64,000 nt of DNA, taken from contig NZ_JAHDAC010000006.1 in the NCBI RefSeq assembly GCF_018499505.1, positions 16,606 to 80,605 of the forward strand, read 5' to 3'. The position numbers were made by a program, and so were the translations under genes. The notes below the pieces were generated by a model. That model saw only the letters and a list, made by a program, of their open reading frames with translations, did not search any database and had not been told where the DNA came from. Every line of letters begins with the position of its first letter. The first letter of the stretch is position 1. Origin of the DNA: Streptococcus parasanguinis (GTDB lineage: Bacteria; Bacillota; Bacilli; Lactobacillales; Streptococcaceae). Shown one piece after another: positions 7,816-15,789 of this stretch.

Positions 7816-8000
7816 AAAGAGAGTGGGACAGAAATCGGTAATTCGTTAGAATTCGATTTCGTCGTCCCACCTCCGCACAGTTGAGTAGGGCTGTAAAAGC
7901 TGATGAAATCAGCGTAGTAGAGCCCACTCAACCACTGCGTCTTACTCGACAATCCAAAAATAATTGAGAGGCTGGGACAAAAGTCCTAGCCTCTTTTAAT
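7816..8000 (+). repeat. Dispersed streptococcal intergenic hairpin repeat (copy 1) with terminator
   Basis: The first 78 bp (7816-7893) recur without a mismatch at 63923-64000, where the window ends. The element begins with a long hairpin: 7823-7829 with 7864-7870, 7831-7837 with 7854-7860, and 7840-7844 with 7849-7853. A second helix follows, made of GTTGAGT and GGGCT with AGCCC and ACTCAAC, with an inner GCTGAT-GAA-ATCAGC stem. An 11-bp terminator closes it (7968-7978 with 7983-7993, one G-T pair, then TTTT). No open reading frame is present. It lies between asnA and rsmD and looks like a non-autonomous repeat. Confidence 0.8.
7968..7998 (+). terminator. Terminator after asnA, inside the repeat region
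   Basis: GAGGCTGGGAC (7968-7978), loop AAAA, GTCCTAGCCTC (7983-7993), then TTTTAATTG. Confidence 0.75.
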
Positions 8001-8041
8001 TGTTGCTTGACCATATCAAATCGCAATTTTCTGATTTTTTT

Positions 8042-8050
8042 TGGTATAAT
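8042..8050 (+). promoter_or_regulatory. Extended -10 promoter immediately before rsmD
   Basis: TG-G-TATAAT spans 8042-8050. The expected start site (about 7 nt downstream) coincides with the ATG at 8058, so the transcript would have almost no leader. Confidence 0.6.
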
Positions 8051-8057
8051 GGTCCCT

Positions 8058-8597
8058 ATGAAAATAGTATCTGGAACCTATGGGGGACGTCCCCTCAAAA
8101 CACTTGAAGGAAAAACAACCAGGCCGACTTCTGATAAGGTCAGAGGGGCTATGTTCAATATGATTGGTCCTTACTTTGACGGTGGAAGAGTGCTGGATCT
8201 CTATGCAGGAAGCGGTGGGCTCTCTATCGAAGCAGTTTCTCGAGGCATGTCAGAGGCCGTTCTAGTAGAAAGAGATCGTAGAGCGCAGGAGATTGTAGCA
8301 GCCAATATTGCCATGACCAAGGAAAAGGAACGGTTTCAACTGCTAAAAATGGAGGCCAAGCAAGCCTTGGGGCTTCTAACGGGCACCTTTGATTTGGTGT
8401 TCTTAGACCCTCCGTATGCCAAGGAAGAGATTGTTCGCGATATCGAAACCTTGTGCGAGCGACAACTCTTGTCAGAGGAGATCATGATTGTGTGCGAAAC
8501 CGATAAACATGTAGAACTTCCTGAGGAAATCGGACAAGTGGGAATCTGGAAAGAAAAAATCTATGGAATTAGTAAGGTAACAGTATATGTCAGATAG
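8058..8597 (+). CDS. rsmD: 16S rRNA (guanine(966)-N2)-methyltransferase RsmD
   Basis: The product has 179 residues from ATG 8058. An upstream in-frame extension starting at 8007 would cross the promoter and lacks family similarity. The family start [18 protein letters not shown] is present. So are SAM motif '[15 protein letters not shown]' near residue 45 and catalytic motif DPPY in '[11 protein letters not shown]' near 118. RsmD methylates G966 of 16S rRNA in the 30S head. The ATG lies at the predicted transcription start, with no ribosome site, so it may be read from a leaderless mRNA. It overlaps coaD by 11 nt. Confidence 0.92.
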   Translation: MKIVSGTYGGRPLKTLEGKTTRPTSDKVRGAMFNMIGPYFDGGRVLDLYAGSGGLSIEAVSRGMSEAVLVERDRRAQEIVAANIAMTKEKERFQLLKMEAKQALGLLTGTFDLVFLDPPYAKEEIVRDIETLCERQLLSEEIMIVCETDKHVELPEEIGQVGIWKEKIYGISKVTVYVR

Positions 8598-9075
8598 AAA
8601 TGGATTGTTTACAGGATCGTTTGATCCGATTACCATTGGGCATGTGCAATTGATCGAGCGAGCTAGTCGCTTGTTTGACCGTGTCTATGTAGGAATTTTT
8701 TATAATCCGGAAAAAGTCGGACTCTTTTCCATTGAGCAACGCGTGCGCATGGTGAAAGGGGCCTTGGCTCATTTGGAAAATGTTGAAATTGTGACGTCGA
8801 CTCAAGAGTTGGCTGTGACAGTGGCGCGCAATCTTGGGGTCATCACCTTGATCCGGGGCTTGCGCAATGCACAGGATCTGGTATACGAAGCCAATATGGA
8901 TTATTTTAATCACCAGTTGGCGCCTGAATTGGAGACTATTTATCTCTATGCCCAGCCTCCTTACCAGGCCATTAGTTCAACGCGTATTCGAGAGTTGCTG
9001 GCTTTTCAACAGGATATCTCACCTTATGTACCAAAGAGTGTAATGGAGGAAATCAAAGATGACACAAGCGAATAA
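8587..9075 (+). CDS. coaD: Phosphopantetheine adenylyltransferase
   Basis: The 162-residue enzyme catalyses the fourth step of coenzyme A synthesis, transfer of AMP from ATP to 4'-phosphopantetheine. The nucleotidyltransferase motif [10 protein letters not shown] is at residues 10-19, and the C-terminal 'ISSTRIREL' closes the ATP site. Length and motifs are standard. It overlaps rsmD by 11 nt and sepM by 17 nt, so the three genes form one translationally coupled operon. This order (rsmD-coaD-PDZ protease) is widespread in Firmicutes. Confidence 0.96.
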   Translation: MSDRNGLFTGSFDPITIGHVQLIERASRLFDRVYVGIFYNPEKVGLFSIEQRVRMVKGALAHLENVEIVTSTQELAVTVARNLGVITLIRGLRNAQDLVYEANMDYFNHQLAPELETIYLYAQPPYQAISSTRIRELLAFQQDISPYVPKSVMEEIKDDTSE

Positions 9076-10141
9076 ACCAAGCTTGACCCCTAAAAAGAAA
9101 AAAGGACGATTGAAAGAATACCGATGGCCGATTGCAGGCGTTCTTTTCTTGCTCCTTTTGCTAGCTGCTTTTGTGATTCGCCTCCCCTATTATATTGAGA
9201 TGCCGGGCACGGCAGAAGACATTCGATCGGTCATGACAGTGGATGGAAAAATGGATACCAAGTCAGGATCCTATGACTTTGTAACCGTAGCAGTGAAAGA
9301 AGCGACCCCGGCTGATTTGATCTATGCTTGGGCGACACCTTTTACAGATATCTACTCTGCCAAGGATATGACAGGTGGTAGTTCGAGCCAAGAATTTACG
9401 CGGATTAACCAATTCTATATGGAAACCTCGCAAAATATGGCCATCTACCAAGGGTTAAAGACAGCTGGAAAAGAAACCCAGATGGACTTTCTTGGTGTTT
9501 ATGTCATGCAGGTGGCAGATGATTCGACCTTTAAGGGAATCTTGAACATTGCGGATACCGTCACCGGTGTGAACGGCAAGACCTTTAAGAGTTCCAAAGA
9601 ATTGATTGACTATGTTGGTTCTCAAAAAATTGGCGATCCCGTTTCAGTGACCTATATTGAGGATGGACAAACCAAGACAGCAGATGGAAAGATCATCAAA
9701 TTGTCCAACGGGAAAAACGGAATTGGGATTAGCCTGATCGACCGGACTGAAGCCAAAGGCGATGTTCCTGTCCAATTTGCGACCCAAGGGATTGGTGGAC
9801 CAAGTGCCGGTATGATGTTTAGCCTAGCCATCTACACCCAAGTGGCTGATCCAGATCTTCGTCAGGGACGCCATATTGCAGGGACAGGAACCATTAACCA
9901 AGATGGAACGGTTGGCGATATCGGTGGGATTGACAAGAAAGTCGTCGCAGCCGATAAAGAAGGAGCAGAAATTTTCTTTGCCCCTAATAATCCAGTTTCC
10001 AAAGAAGAAAAGAAAGCCAATCCCAAGGCTAAATCAAACTATGAAACAGCTAAAGAAGCAGCGAAACAAATTCATTCGAAGATGAAAATTGTCCCCGTCA
10101 AAACCCTTCAAGACGCCATTGATTATTTGAAAAAGAAGTAG
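9059..10141 (+). CDS. sepM: Membrane-anchored Lon-like PDZ serine protease (SepM/YlbL type)
   Basis: The 360-residue protein has a basic N-terminus, one membrane segment at about residues 23-42, a PDZ domain near 130-215 and a Lon-type C-terminal protease domain. The catalytic dyad is Ser249 (GGPSAGM) and Lys294 (GGIDKKV). The active part faces outward. In S. mutans, SepM trims the competence pheromone CSP. Here the substrate is unknown, so the name rests on architecture. The start overlaps coaD by 17 nt. Confidence 0.85.
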   Translation: MTQANKPSLTPKKKKGRLKEYRWPIAGVLFLLLLLAAFVIRLPYYIEMPGTAEDIRSVMTVDGKMDTKSGSYDFVTVAVKEATPADLIYAWATPFTDIYSAKDMTGGSSSQEFTRINQFYMETSQNMAIYQGLKTAGKETQMDFLGVYVMQVADDSTFKGILNIADTVTGVNGKTFKSSKELIDYVGSQKIGDPVSVTYIEDGQTKTADGKIIKLSNGKNGIGISLIDRTEAKGDVPVQFATQGIGGPSAGMMFSLAIYTQVADPDLRQGRHIAGTGTINQDGTVGDIGGIDKKVVAADKEGAEIFFAPNNPVSKEEKKANPKAKSNYETAKEAAKQIHSKMKIVPVKTLQDAIDYLKKK

Positions 10142-10161
10142 AAGTATCTTGCTAGATCAGT

Positions 10162-10210
10162 CTCGTACTTGAAAGTACGAGGAGTTGACAGATAGAAGAT
10201 TCATCTTCTA
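10162..10210 (+). repeat. Two short perfect hairpins after sepM
   Basis: A 9-bp stem (10162-10170 with 10173-10181, loop GA) is followed by an 8-bp stem (10193-10200 with 10203-10210, loop TC). Neither has a T-tract. They sit before the true terminator and may protect the 3' end of the mRNA. Confidence 0.4.
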
Positions 10211-10234
10211 ATCAAATTCAAGTTTTTGCTTATC

Positions 10235-10265
10235 AATCTCTCTATTTTTAGAGGGATTTTTTCTT
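10235..10265 (+). terminator. Terminator of the rsmD-coaD-sepM operon
   Basis: AATCTCTCTA (10235-10244), loop TTTT, TAGAGGGATT (10249-10258) with one G-T pair, then a T-rich run. Confidence 0.8.
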
Positions 10266-10299
10266 TATACTGGTATCAGAAAGAAAGGGAGGTAGTGAA

Positions 10300-11010
10300 A
10301 TGATTCAAACCAGTTTGTTTTCCATTTCAGTATTCTTAGCGGGAGTTCTATCCTTTTTCTCTCCGTGTATTTTGCCACTGATGCCAGTCTATGTAGGGAT
10401 TCTATTGGATTCTGAGCATGAAAAAACGGTGCGTATTTTTGGAAGAGACATTTCTTGGTATGGCCTGGTGAAGACTCTTTGTTTTATCGCAGGTCTATCA
10501 ACTGTTTTCCTGATTCTAGGATACGGTGCAGGGGCCCTTGGCCAGGTGCTTTATGCTCCCTGGTTCCGTTACCTACTAGGAGGGATTGTCATCTTATTGG
10601 GAATCCATCAGATGGGCCTCATCAATCTTCAGCAACTCCAAAAACAAAAGAGTATCCAACTGAAGAAGGACGAAAAACGCAATGAATTCTTCAATGCTTT
10701 TCTGATAGGGGTCACCTTCAGTTTTGGTTGGACCCCTTGTGTCGGACCAGTTTTGAGCTCTGTTTTAGCCATTGCAGCTTCTGGAGGAGATGGTGCTTTA
10801 CAAGGTGCTCTCCTGATGCTGGTCTATACATTAGGTTTGGCTCTGCCTTTCTTGCTTTTGGCCTTGGCTTCTAGCTGGGTTCTACAACATTTTGCTAAAC
10901 TCAAGCCCCATATGGGAACCTTGAAAAAAATTGGTGGTGCCCTCATCATCTTGATGGGCATCTTGCTGATGCTAGGAAATCTTAATAGCCTCGCATCCCT
11001 GTTTCACTAA
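10300..11010 (+). CDS. ccdA: CcdA-type thiol-disulfide electron carrier
   Basis: The protein has 236 residues and about six membrane segments. The two conserved cysteines that carry electrons through the membrane are in 'FFSPCILPLMPVYVG' near residue 24 and 'GWTPCVGPVLSS' near 146. CcdA proteins take reducing power from cytoplasmic thioredoxin and pass it to surface thioredoxin-like proteins. GGGAGG lies before the ATG at 10300. Downstream are a Met-rich lipoprotein, a thioredoxin-like lipoprotein and MsrAB. In S. pneumoniae ccdA1-etrx1-msrAB1 form a surface methionine-repair chain, so the same job is inferred here. Confidence 0.93.
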   Translation: MIQTSLFSISVFLAGVLSFFSPCILPLMPVYVGILLDSEHEKTVRIFGRDISWYGLVKTLCFIAGLSTVFLILGYGAGALGQVLYAPWFRYLLGGIVILLGIHQMGLINLQQLQKQKSIQLKKDEKRNEFFNAFLIGVTFSFGWTPCVGPVLSSVLAIAASGGDGALQGALLMLVYTLGLALPFLLLALASSWVLQHFAKLKPHMGTLKKIGGALIILMGILLMLGNLNSLASLFH

Positions 11011-11036
11011 TCTTGAATGATTAAAGGAGAAAAATC

Positions 11037-11387
11037 ATGAAAAAAATTCTTGCACTTTCTATTGCTACACTTAGCATCGTCACTTTAGCAGCTTGTTCTG
11101 GACAGAAATCAGATTCAGACATGAAAAAAACGGACGATAGTAGTATGATGAAGAAGGACGATATGAAGAAGGACGATATGAAGAAGGACGATATGAAGAA
11201 GGATGACATGAAGGATTCATCCATGTCCGATGATAAAATGAAAAAAGAAGACATGAAAGATTCATCTATGAAGTCTGACAGCAGTTCTGAAATGAAGGAC
11301 GATATGAAAAAAGATGAGATGAAATCTAGCGATTCAGAAATGAAAAATGAAAAGAGTGAATCATCTGATATGAAATCAGACAACTAA
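11037..11387 (+). CDS. Methionine-rich MKKDD-repeat lipoprotein
   Basis: The 116-residue precursor has a lipoprotein signal (residues 1-19, lipobox LAAC, Cys20). The mature 97 residues consist almost only of Lys, Asp, Ser, Glu and Met. They contain 16 methionines and no Cys (apart from the lipidated one), Trp, Tyr, Phe or Pro. Pentapeptides MKKDD, MKDSS, MKKED and MKSDS repeat. At the DNA level a 15-bp unit is repeated four times at 11148-11207. AAAGGAG precedes the ATG. The layout recalls MXKDX-repeat proteins and the proteobacterial MrpX, which scavenges hypochlorite with an Msr enzyme. I infer a regenerable oxidant sink served by the adjacent MsrAB. A cell-wall spacer is possible instead. 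It is probably unfolded. Confidence 0.85.
   Translation: MKKILALSIATLSIVTLAACSGQKSDSDMKKTDDSSMMKKDDMKKDDMKKDDMKKDDMKDSSMSDDKMKKEDMKDSSMKSDSSSEMKDDMKKDEMKSSDSEMKNEKSESSDMKSDN
11148..11207 (+). repeat. 15-bp tandem repeat, four copies, in the Met-rich lipoprotein gene
   Basis: ATGAAGAAGGACGAT occurs three times exactly (11148-11192). A fourth copy, ATGAAGAAGGATGAC (11193-11207), has two silent changes. The unit is five codons, so gain or loss of copies keeps the reading frame. Confidence 0.95.
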
Positions 11388-11446
11388 TGAAAGAAGGGAG
11401 AGGTCATCTGAGGATGACTTTCTCCTTGTTTAAAGAGGTAATAATG

Positions 11447-12007
11447 ATGAAGAAATTAGCTTTAGTAGCTGCAGGATTCTTGTGTACTGGACTTTTGGGG
11501 GCTTGTTCGAGTCAAGGAATGGCTACTTCCAAAAAGGACATGAGCCAACAAACAGCCAAAGCTGGGGCTAGGCAACCATCTGGCAAGAAAGTGAAGGATT
11601 TTAGCTTGCAAGGAGTGGATGGTAAGACCTACCGCTTATCCGATTACAAAGGGAAGAAAGTTTACCTCAAATTTTGGGCTTCCTGGTGCTCTATTTGCCT
11701 GTCGACATTAGAGGATACCAATGAGTTGGCAAAAGAAGAGGCAGGTAAGGATTATGTGGTTTTATCCGTTGTAGCTCCAACCTTTAATGGCGAAAAATCA
11801 GCAGCAGATTTCAAAAATTGGTACCAGTCTTTGGACTACAAGGATTTCCCAGTCTTGCTAGATAGTAAAGGGGAACTGCTCAAAGAATATGGGATTCGTT
11901 CTTATCCATCGGCGCTCTTTATCAATAGTGATGGGACGTTATCAAAGAGCCAGATTGGCTTTATGAATAAAGAGGATATCCTCAAGACCCTAGAGAACAT
12001 GCAGTAA
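11447..12007 (+). CDS. Surface thioredoxin-like lipoprotein (TlpA/Etrx type)
   Basis: The precursor has 186 residues from ATG 11447. The adjacent ATG at 11444 is possible, but GAGG at 11435-11438 is best spaced for 11447. An upstream in-frame extension to 11387 lacks a ribosome site. A lipoprotein signal ends in LLGAC (Cys20). The thioredoxin fold carries the redox pair Cys81-Cys84 in 'FWASWCSIC'. 'GIRSYPSALFIN' contains the conserved cis-Pro. The protein would accept electrons from CcdA and reduce MsrAB outside the membrane, as reported for pneumococcal Etrx1. It starts 59 nt after the Met-rich lipoprotein and ends 11 nt before msrAB. Confidence 0.88.
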   Translation: MKKLALVAAGFLCTGLLGACSSQGMATSKKDMSQQTAKAGARQPSGKKVKDFSLQGVDGKTYRLSDYKGKKVYLKFWASWCSICLSTLEDTNELAKEEAGKDYVVLSVVAPTFNGEKSAADFKNWYQSLDYKDFPVLLDSKGELLKEYGIRSYPSALFINSDGTLSKSQIGFMNKEDILKTLENMQ

Positions 12008-12018
12008 GGAGATAGACA

Positions 12019-13140
12019 ATGGAAACAAAGTGGAAAGTGTTTGCTATCCTTCTCATTGGCTTATTATCTATTGGTTTCTTTTTCTTTAGTAAGGGATCAA
12101 ACGGAATGGATCGATCAGAAACAAGCACTGAGATGATTAAAAAAGCATCGATGAGTCAGACTCCAGTAGCCAAAAAGAAAACAAAGGAAAAGGTTGATCC
12201 AAAGGATCAGCGTGAAATTTATTTGGCTGGTGGTTGCTTCTGGGGCGTAGAGGAATATTTCTCTCGTGTTCCAGGTGTGATTGATGCCGTATCAGGCTAC
12301 GCCAACGGGAAGGGAGATACAACTAAGTATGAATTGGTCCCTCAAACAGGCCATACTGAAACAGTTCATATCACTTACAATGTCAAGAAGGTGTCTCTGA
12401 AAGAATTGCTCCTGCATTATTTCCGGATTATCGACCCAACGTCGAAGAATCGACAAGGAAATGATCAAGGGACTCAATACCGAACAGGTGTCTATTATGT
12501 CTCCCAAGAAGATCTTCCAACCATTAACCAAGTCTTTGAAGAGGTAGCAAAAAAATACGACAAACCGTTAGCAGTGGAAAAAGAGCCACTGACCAATTTC
12601 ATCAAGGCTGAGGACTACCACCAGGATTATCTAAAAAAACATCCGAATGGGTACTGCCATATCGATGTCAATCAGGCTTCTTATCCTGTTATTGATGCTA
12701 GTCGCTACTCTAAGCCAAGCGATGAGGAGATCAAAAAGAAGTTATCTCCTGAAGAGTATGCGGTGACACAAAAAAATGATACCGAACGGGCCTTCTCCAA
12801 TCGTTACTGGGATCAGTTTGATGCCGGTATTTATGTAGATGTCGTGACCGGTGAGCCGCTCTTTTCCTCTAAGGATAAATTTGATTCTGGTTGTGGTTGG
12901 CCAAGTTTCAGTCGGCCTATTAGTCCTGATGTGGCCATCTATAAGGAGGATAAGAGTTTCAATATGACTCGGACAGAAGTTCGGAGCCGTGTGGGAAATT
13001 CTCATCTGGGCCATGTTTTTACCGATGGTCCCAAGGAAAAAGGCGGCCTTCGCTATTGCATCAATAGTTTGTCTATTACCTTCATTCCCAAAGCAGAAAT
13101 GAAAGAAAAGGGCTACGGTTATTTATTGGACTATGTCTGA
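12019..13140 (+). CDS. msrAB: Membrane-anchored bifunctional methionine sulfoxide reductase MsrAB
   Basis: The 373-residue fusion has an N-terminal anchor at about residues 7-24, a linker, an MsrA domain and an MsrB domain. The MsrA active site is GGCFWG (Cys73). The MsrB domain has '[10 protein letters not shown]' and the catalytic 'RYCINS' near residue 352. MsrA reduces the S form and MsrB the R form of methionine sulfoxide. The anchor puts both domains outside the membrane, where they would repair surface proteins. AAGGAG precedes the ATG. Its likely donor is the thioredoxin-like lipoprotein encoded 11 nt upstream. A natural substrate candidate is the Met-rich lipoprotein two genes upstream. 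Confidence 0.96.
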   Translation: METKWKVFAILLIGLLSIGFFFFSKGSNGMDRSETSTEMIKKASMSQTPVAKKKTKEKVDPKDQREIYLAGGCFWGVEEYFSRVPGVIDAVSGYANGKGDTTKYELVPQTGHTETVHITYNVKKVSLKELLLHYFRIIDPTSKNRQGNDQGTQYRTGVYYVSQEDLPTINQVFEEVAKKYDKPLAVEKEPLTNFIKAEDYHQDYLKKHPNGYCHIDVNQASYPVIDASRYSKPSDEEIKKKLSPEEYAVTQKNDTERAFSNRYWDQFDAGIYVDVVTGEPLFSSKDKFDSGCGWPSFSRPISPDVAIYKEDKSFNMTRTEVRSRVGNSHLGHVFTDGPKEKGGLRYCINSLSITFIPKAEMKEKGYGYLLDYV

Positions 13141-13160
13141 GACAATTCAGTCCATAATTT

Positions 13161-13177
13161 GCTATAATAAGTATAGC
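13161..13177. promoter_or_regulatory. Promoter with overlapping inverted repeat before the response regulator
   Basis: TATAAT (13163-13168) has a weak GAGACA box (13139-13144) 18 bp upstream. It is embedded in GCTATA-ATAAG-TATAGC (13161-13177). The dyad could be an operator or a short mRNA hairpin. The two-component genes may therefore be transcribed separately from msrAB. Confidence 0.45.
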
Positions 13178-13198
13178 AAAAACAAGTAGGTGAAAGAC

Positions 13199-13933
13199 AT
13201 GTATGCGATCATGATTGTGGAAGATGAAGAGCTTATCCGGCAGGGTCTGACTTCCTTAGTGGATTATGAACAGTTTGGAATGACCGTCATTAACCAGGCT
13301 AAAAATGGACGTGAGGCCTGGGAGAAGTTTCAAGAGCAACCAGCCGATATCCTTCTAACCGATATCAATATGCCACAAATGAATGGCTTGGATCTGGCCC
13401 ATCTCGTCAAAGAGCAGTCTCCGTCTTGTCATATCATTTTTTTGACAGGTTATGATGACTTTGAGTTTGCGAGGAAAGCCATCAAGTTAGGTGCAGATGA
13501 TTATTTGCTGAAGCCTTTTTCAAAAGATGATATTGAAGAGATGTTAGCAAAGGTGAAGGGAAAAATCGATCAAGAGCGAAAAAAGGCGCAAGTCGAAGAT
13601 TTGGTCAGTCATGGTTATTCGACAGACTTGGAAGAAGCCATTCATGCTCGTTTAGCAGATTCCCAGTTAACCCTGAAGGATTTGGCCTATCAACTTGGTT
13701 TCAGTTCCTCTTATCTAAGTGTATTGATCAAGAAAAAATTGGGACTCACCTTCCAAGACTACCTCATTCAAGAGCGAATGAAGAAGGCTCAACTCTTACT
13801 TCTCACGACGGATTTAAAGATTTATGAGATCGCCGATCAGGTTGGTTTTGAAGATATGAACTATTTTTCTCAACGCTTTAAGCAGGTTGTTGGGGTGACA
13901 CCAAGGCAGTACAAAAAAGGAGAGCATGAATGA
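13199..13933 (+). CDS. Response regulator, AraC output domain (TCS09-like)
   Basis: The product has 244 residues from ATG 13199 (AGGTG upstream). A GTG at 13190 would add three residues. The receiver domain at 1-120 has phosphoacceptor Asp55 (LLTDINMPQM) and 'FLTGYDDFEFARKA'. An AraC-type pair of helix-turn-helix motifs lies at about 140-240. It resembles the YesN family. In S. pneumoniae the genes after msrAB1 are the TCS09 pair, so this is the positional counterpart. The partner kinase overlaps by 4 nt. Its targets may include the msrAB locus, but that is inferred only from position. Confidence 0.9.
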   Translation: MYAIMIVEDEELIRQGLTSLVDYEQFGMTVINQAKNGREAWEKFQEQPADILLTDINMPQMNGLDLAHLVKEQSPSCHIIFLTGYDDFEFARKAIKLGADDYLLKPFSKDDIEEMLAKVKGKIDQERKKAQVEDLVSHGYSTDLEEAIHARLADSQLTLKDLAYQLGFSSSYLSVLIKKKLGLTFQDYLIQERMKKAQLLLLTTDLKIYEIADQVGFEDMNYFSQRFKQVVGVTPRQYKKGEHE

Positions 13934-15642
13934 AACGATATCCCTTGCTGATTCAGCTAGTCCTCTACTTTTTTCTCTTCATTCTCCTACTTTTTGGTCT
14001 AATTGGTGGCCTCTATTATCAAACGAGTTCAGGGACGATCCGCCAGCTAACGGAGCGGACGACAAGAAATAGTATCGATCAAAGCAGTCAGTTTATTACC
14101 TCCTATCTAAAAAAATTAAAGCAGACCACGACGGTTCTTAGCCAGGAACAGGCTGTTCGCCAATTTGCCCAGGATAGGAGTGCGGATCAAGAAACGGTTC
14201 AACACCTGATGCGAACGATGATTGAAACAGATCCGGACTTGGTCTCAGCGGTCTTGGTGACCAAGGATGGACGTCTGGTAGCGACAGATTCCAAAATCAG
14301 CATGCAGACTTCCTCAGATATGATGAATGAAAGTTGGTATCAAGAGGCGATTAAGGAAAGAGCCATGCCAGTTTTGACGCCAGCTCGAAAGGAATCCTTG
14401 ACTTCGGAAAAAGAAAAATGGGTGGTTTCTATTACCCAAGAAGTGGTCGATCAGACTGGCCAAAATCTCGGAGTAGTACGCTTGGATATTGGTTACGATA
14501 GCCTTCAGGCTTACTTGGATCACCTTCAACTAGGGAAACAAGGCTTTAGTTTTATCATTAATCAAAAGCATGAGTTTGTCTACCATCCTAAAAAGGCGGT
14601 CTATTCCTCCAGCCAAGAAATGCAGGCCATGCAACCCTATATTGCTGTGAAAGATGGTTATGGCAAAGGAGGGAAGAATTTTATCTATCAGGTTCCGATT
14701 CCAGATAGCGATTGGACCTTGATTGGAGTGGCTTCACTTGAAGGACTTCAGATGCTGCAGTCACAGCTCCTATACTCTTTCATTGGTCTAGGATTACTAG
14801 CTTTGATCATGTGTTTGATAGGGATCAGCTTTGTTCTGCGTTTGTGGATCAAACCCTTACGAGACCTTCAGACCATCATTTTGAGGATTGGAGCAGGAGA
14901 TGCTCACGTGAGGGCTGCAGCCAAAGGATCTCCAGAATTGGTGGACCTAGCTCAAGCTTTTAATGCCATGTTGGACCAAATCGATAACCTCATGCAACAG
15001 GTCAAGGAAGAGGAGCAGAACGCACGGCGTTACGAGTTGCGGGCACTTTCGGCTCAGATTAATCCGCATTTTCTCTACAATACCTTGGATACGATTGTCT
15101 GGATGGCAGAGTTTAATGATAGTCGGCGGGTGGTTGACATCACCAAGTCTCTGGCTCAATATTTTCGACTAGCTCTCAACCAAGGCCAGGAACAAATCCT
15201 ACTGAGAGATGAAATTGACCATGTCCGCCAGTATCTTTTCATTCAAAAACAACGTTATGGTGAAAAGCTCAATTATGAAATTCTAGAAGATGAACGGTTG
15301 GGCGACTATCAGCTCCCCAAATTAGTGCTTCAACCCTTAGTGGAAAATGCGATTTACCATGGCATTAAAGAGATCGATCGGCCAGGTCTCATTCGAGTGA
15401 CGACTGAAGTCAGTGGAGACTCCGCCTGCGTATCGATTTTTGACAATGGACGAGGATTTGACCGATCAGAATCAACAGACCAAACCCTTCTTCGTTTAGG
15501 AGGTGTTGGCTTGAACAATGTGGACCAACGATTGCATCTTCAATTTGGCGAATCCTATCATATGGAGATTGATTCTAAGGCCAATAGCTATACGAAAATC
15601 ACTCTATTTTTACCCCTTTCATCATCTGATGAACATGTATAG
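13930..15642 (+). CDS. Sensor histidine kinase, YesM type
   Basis: The protein has 570 residues. One membrane segment is at about 9-30 and a second near 282-304, with a Cache-like sensor region of about 250 residues outside. A HAMP segment follows (WIKPLRDLQTI), then the His_kinase domain with phosphoacceptor His380 in 'QINPHFLYNTL'. The ATP-binding domain has the N box 'PLVENAIYHG' and G boxes 'FDNGRGF' and 'GVGLNNV'. It would phosphorylate the regulator encoded just upstream (4-nt overlap). The signal is unknown. Location beside msrAB hints at an oxidative or carbohydrate surface cue. Confidence 0.9.
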   Translation: MKRYPLLIQLVLYFFLFILLLFGLIGGLYYQTSSGTIRQLTERTTRNSIDQSSQFITSYLKKLKQTTTVLSQEQAVRQFAQDRSADQETVQHLMRTMIETDPDLVSAVLVTKDGRLVATDSKISMQTSSDMMNESWYQEAIKERAMPVLTPARKESLTSEKEKWVVSITQEVVDQTGQNLGVVRLDIGYDSLQAYLDHLQLGKQGFSFIINQKHEFVYHPKKAVYSSSQEMQAMQPYIAVKDGYGKGGKNFIYQVPIPDSDWTLIGVASLEGLQMLQSQLLYSFIGLGLLALIMCLIGISFVLRLWIKPLRDLQTIILRIGAGDAHVRAAAKGSPELVDLAQAFNAMLDQIDNLMQQVKEEEQNARRYELRALSAQINPHFLYNTLDTIVWMAEFNDSRRVVDITKSLAQYFRLALNQGQEQILLRDEIDHVRQYLFIQKQRYGEKLNYEILEDERLGDYQLPKLVLQPLVENAIYHGIKEIDRPGLIRVTTEVSGDSACVSIFDNGRGFDRSESTDQTLLRLGGVGLNNVDQRLHLQFGESYHMEIDSKANSYTKITLFLPLSSSDEHV

Positions 15643-15673
15643 AGACAAAGATTGCCTTCTTTGTCTCTTTTTC
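15641..15673 (+). terminator. Terminator after the two-component system
   Basis: AGAGACAAAGA (15641-15651), a 6-nt loop, and TCTTTGTCTCT (15658-15668), then TTTTCC. It overlaps the end of the stop codon. Confidence 0.8.
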
Positions 15674-15789
15674 CTTTTAGAAACTTTCAATGTTGAATTT
15701 CAACTCTTTTCTAGTCAAATCTGACGCAAGTCATCAAATTTATGATAAAATAAAGTGTTACAGTAAATAGATTTTGATGAAGGAACACT

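Noticed and set aside
11148..11207. Regular direct repeats that could suggest a CRISPR array
   Set aside because: The 15-bp units are contiguous without spacers and encode protein repeats. No cas genes are present.
11021..11383. A long opposite-strand frame over the Met-rich lipoprotein gene
   Set aside because: It is a shadow of the low-complexity repeat. It encodes a Ser/Phe/Ile-rich string with no ribosome site, while the plus strand has a lipobox, AAAGGAG and operon context.
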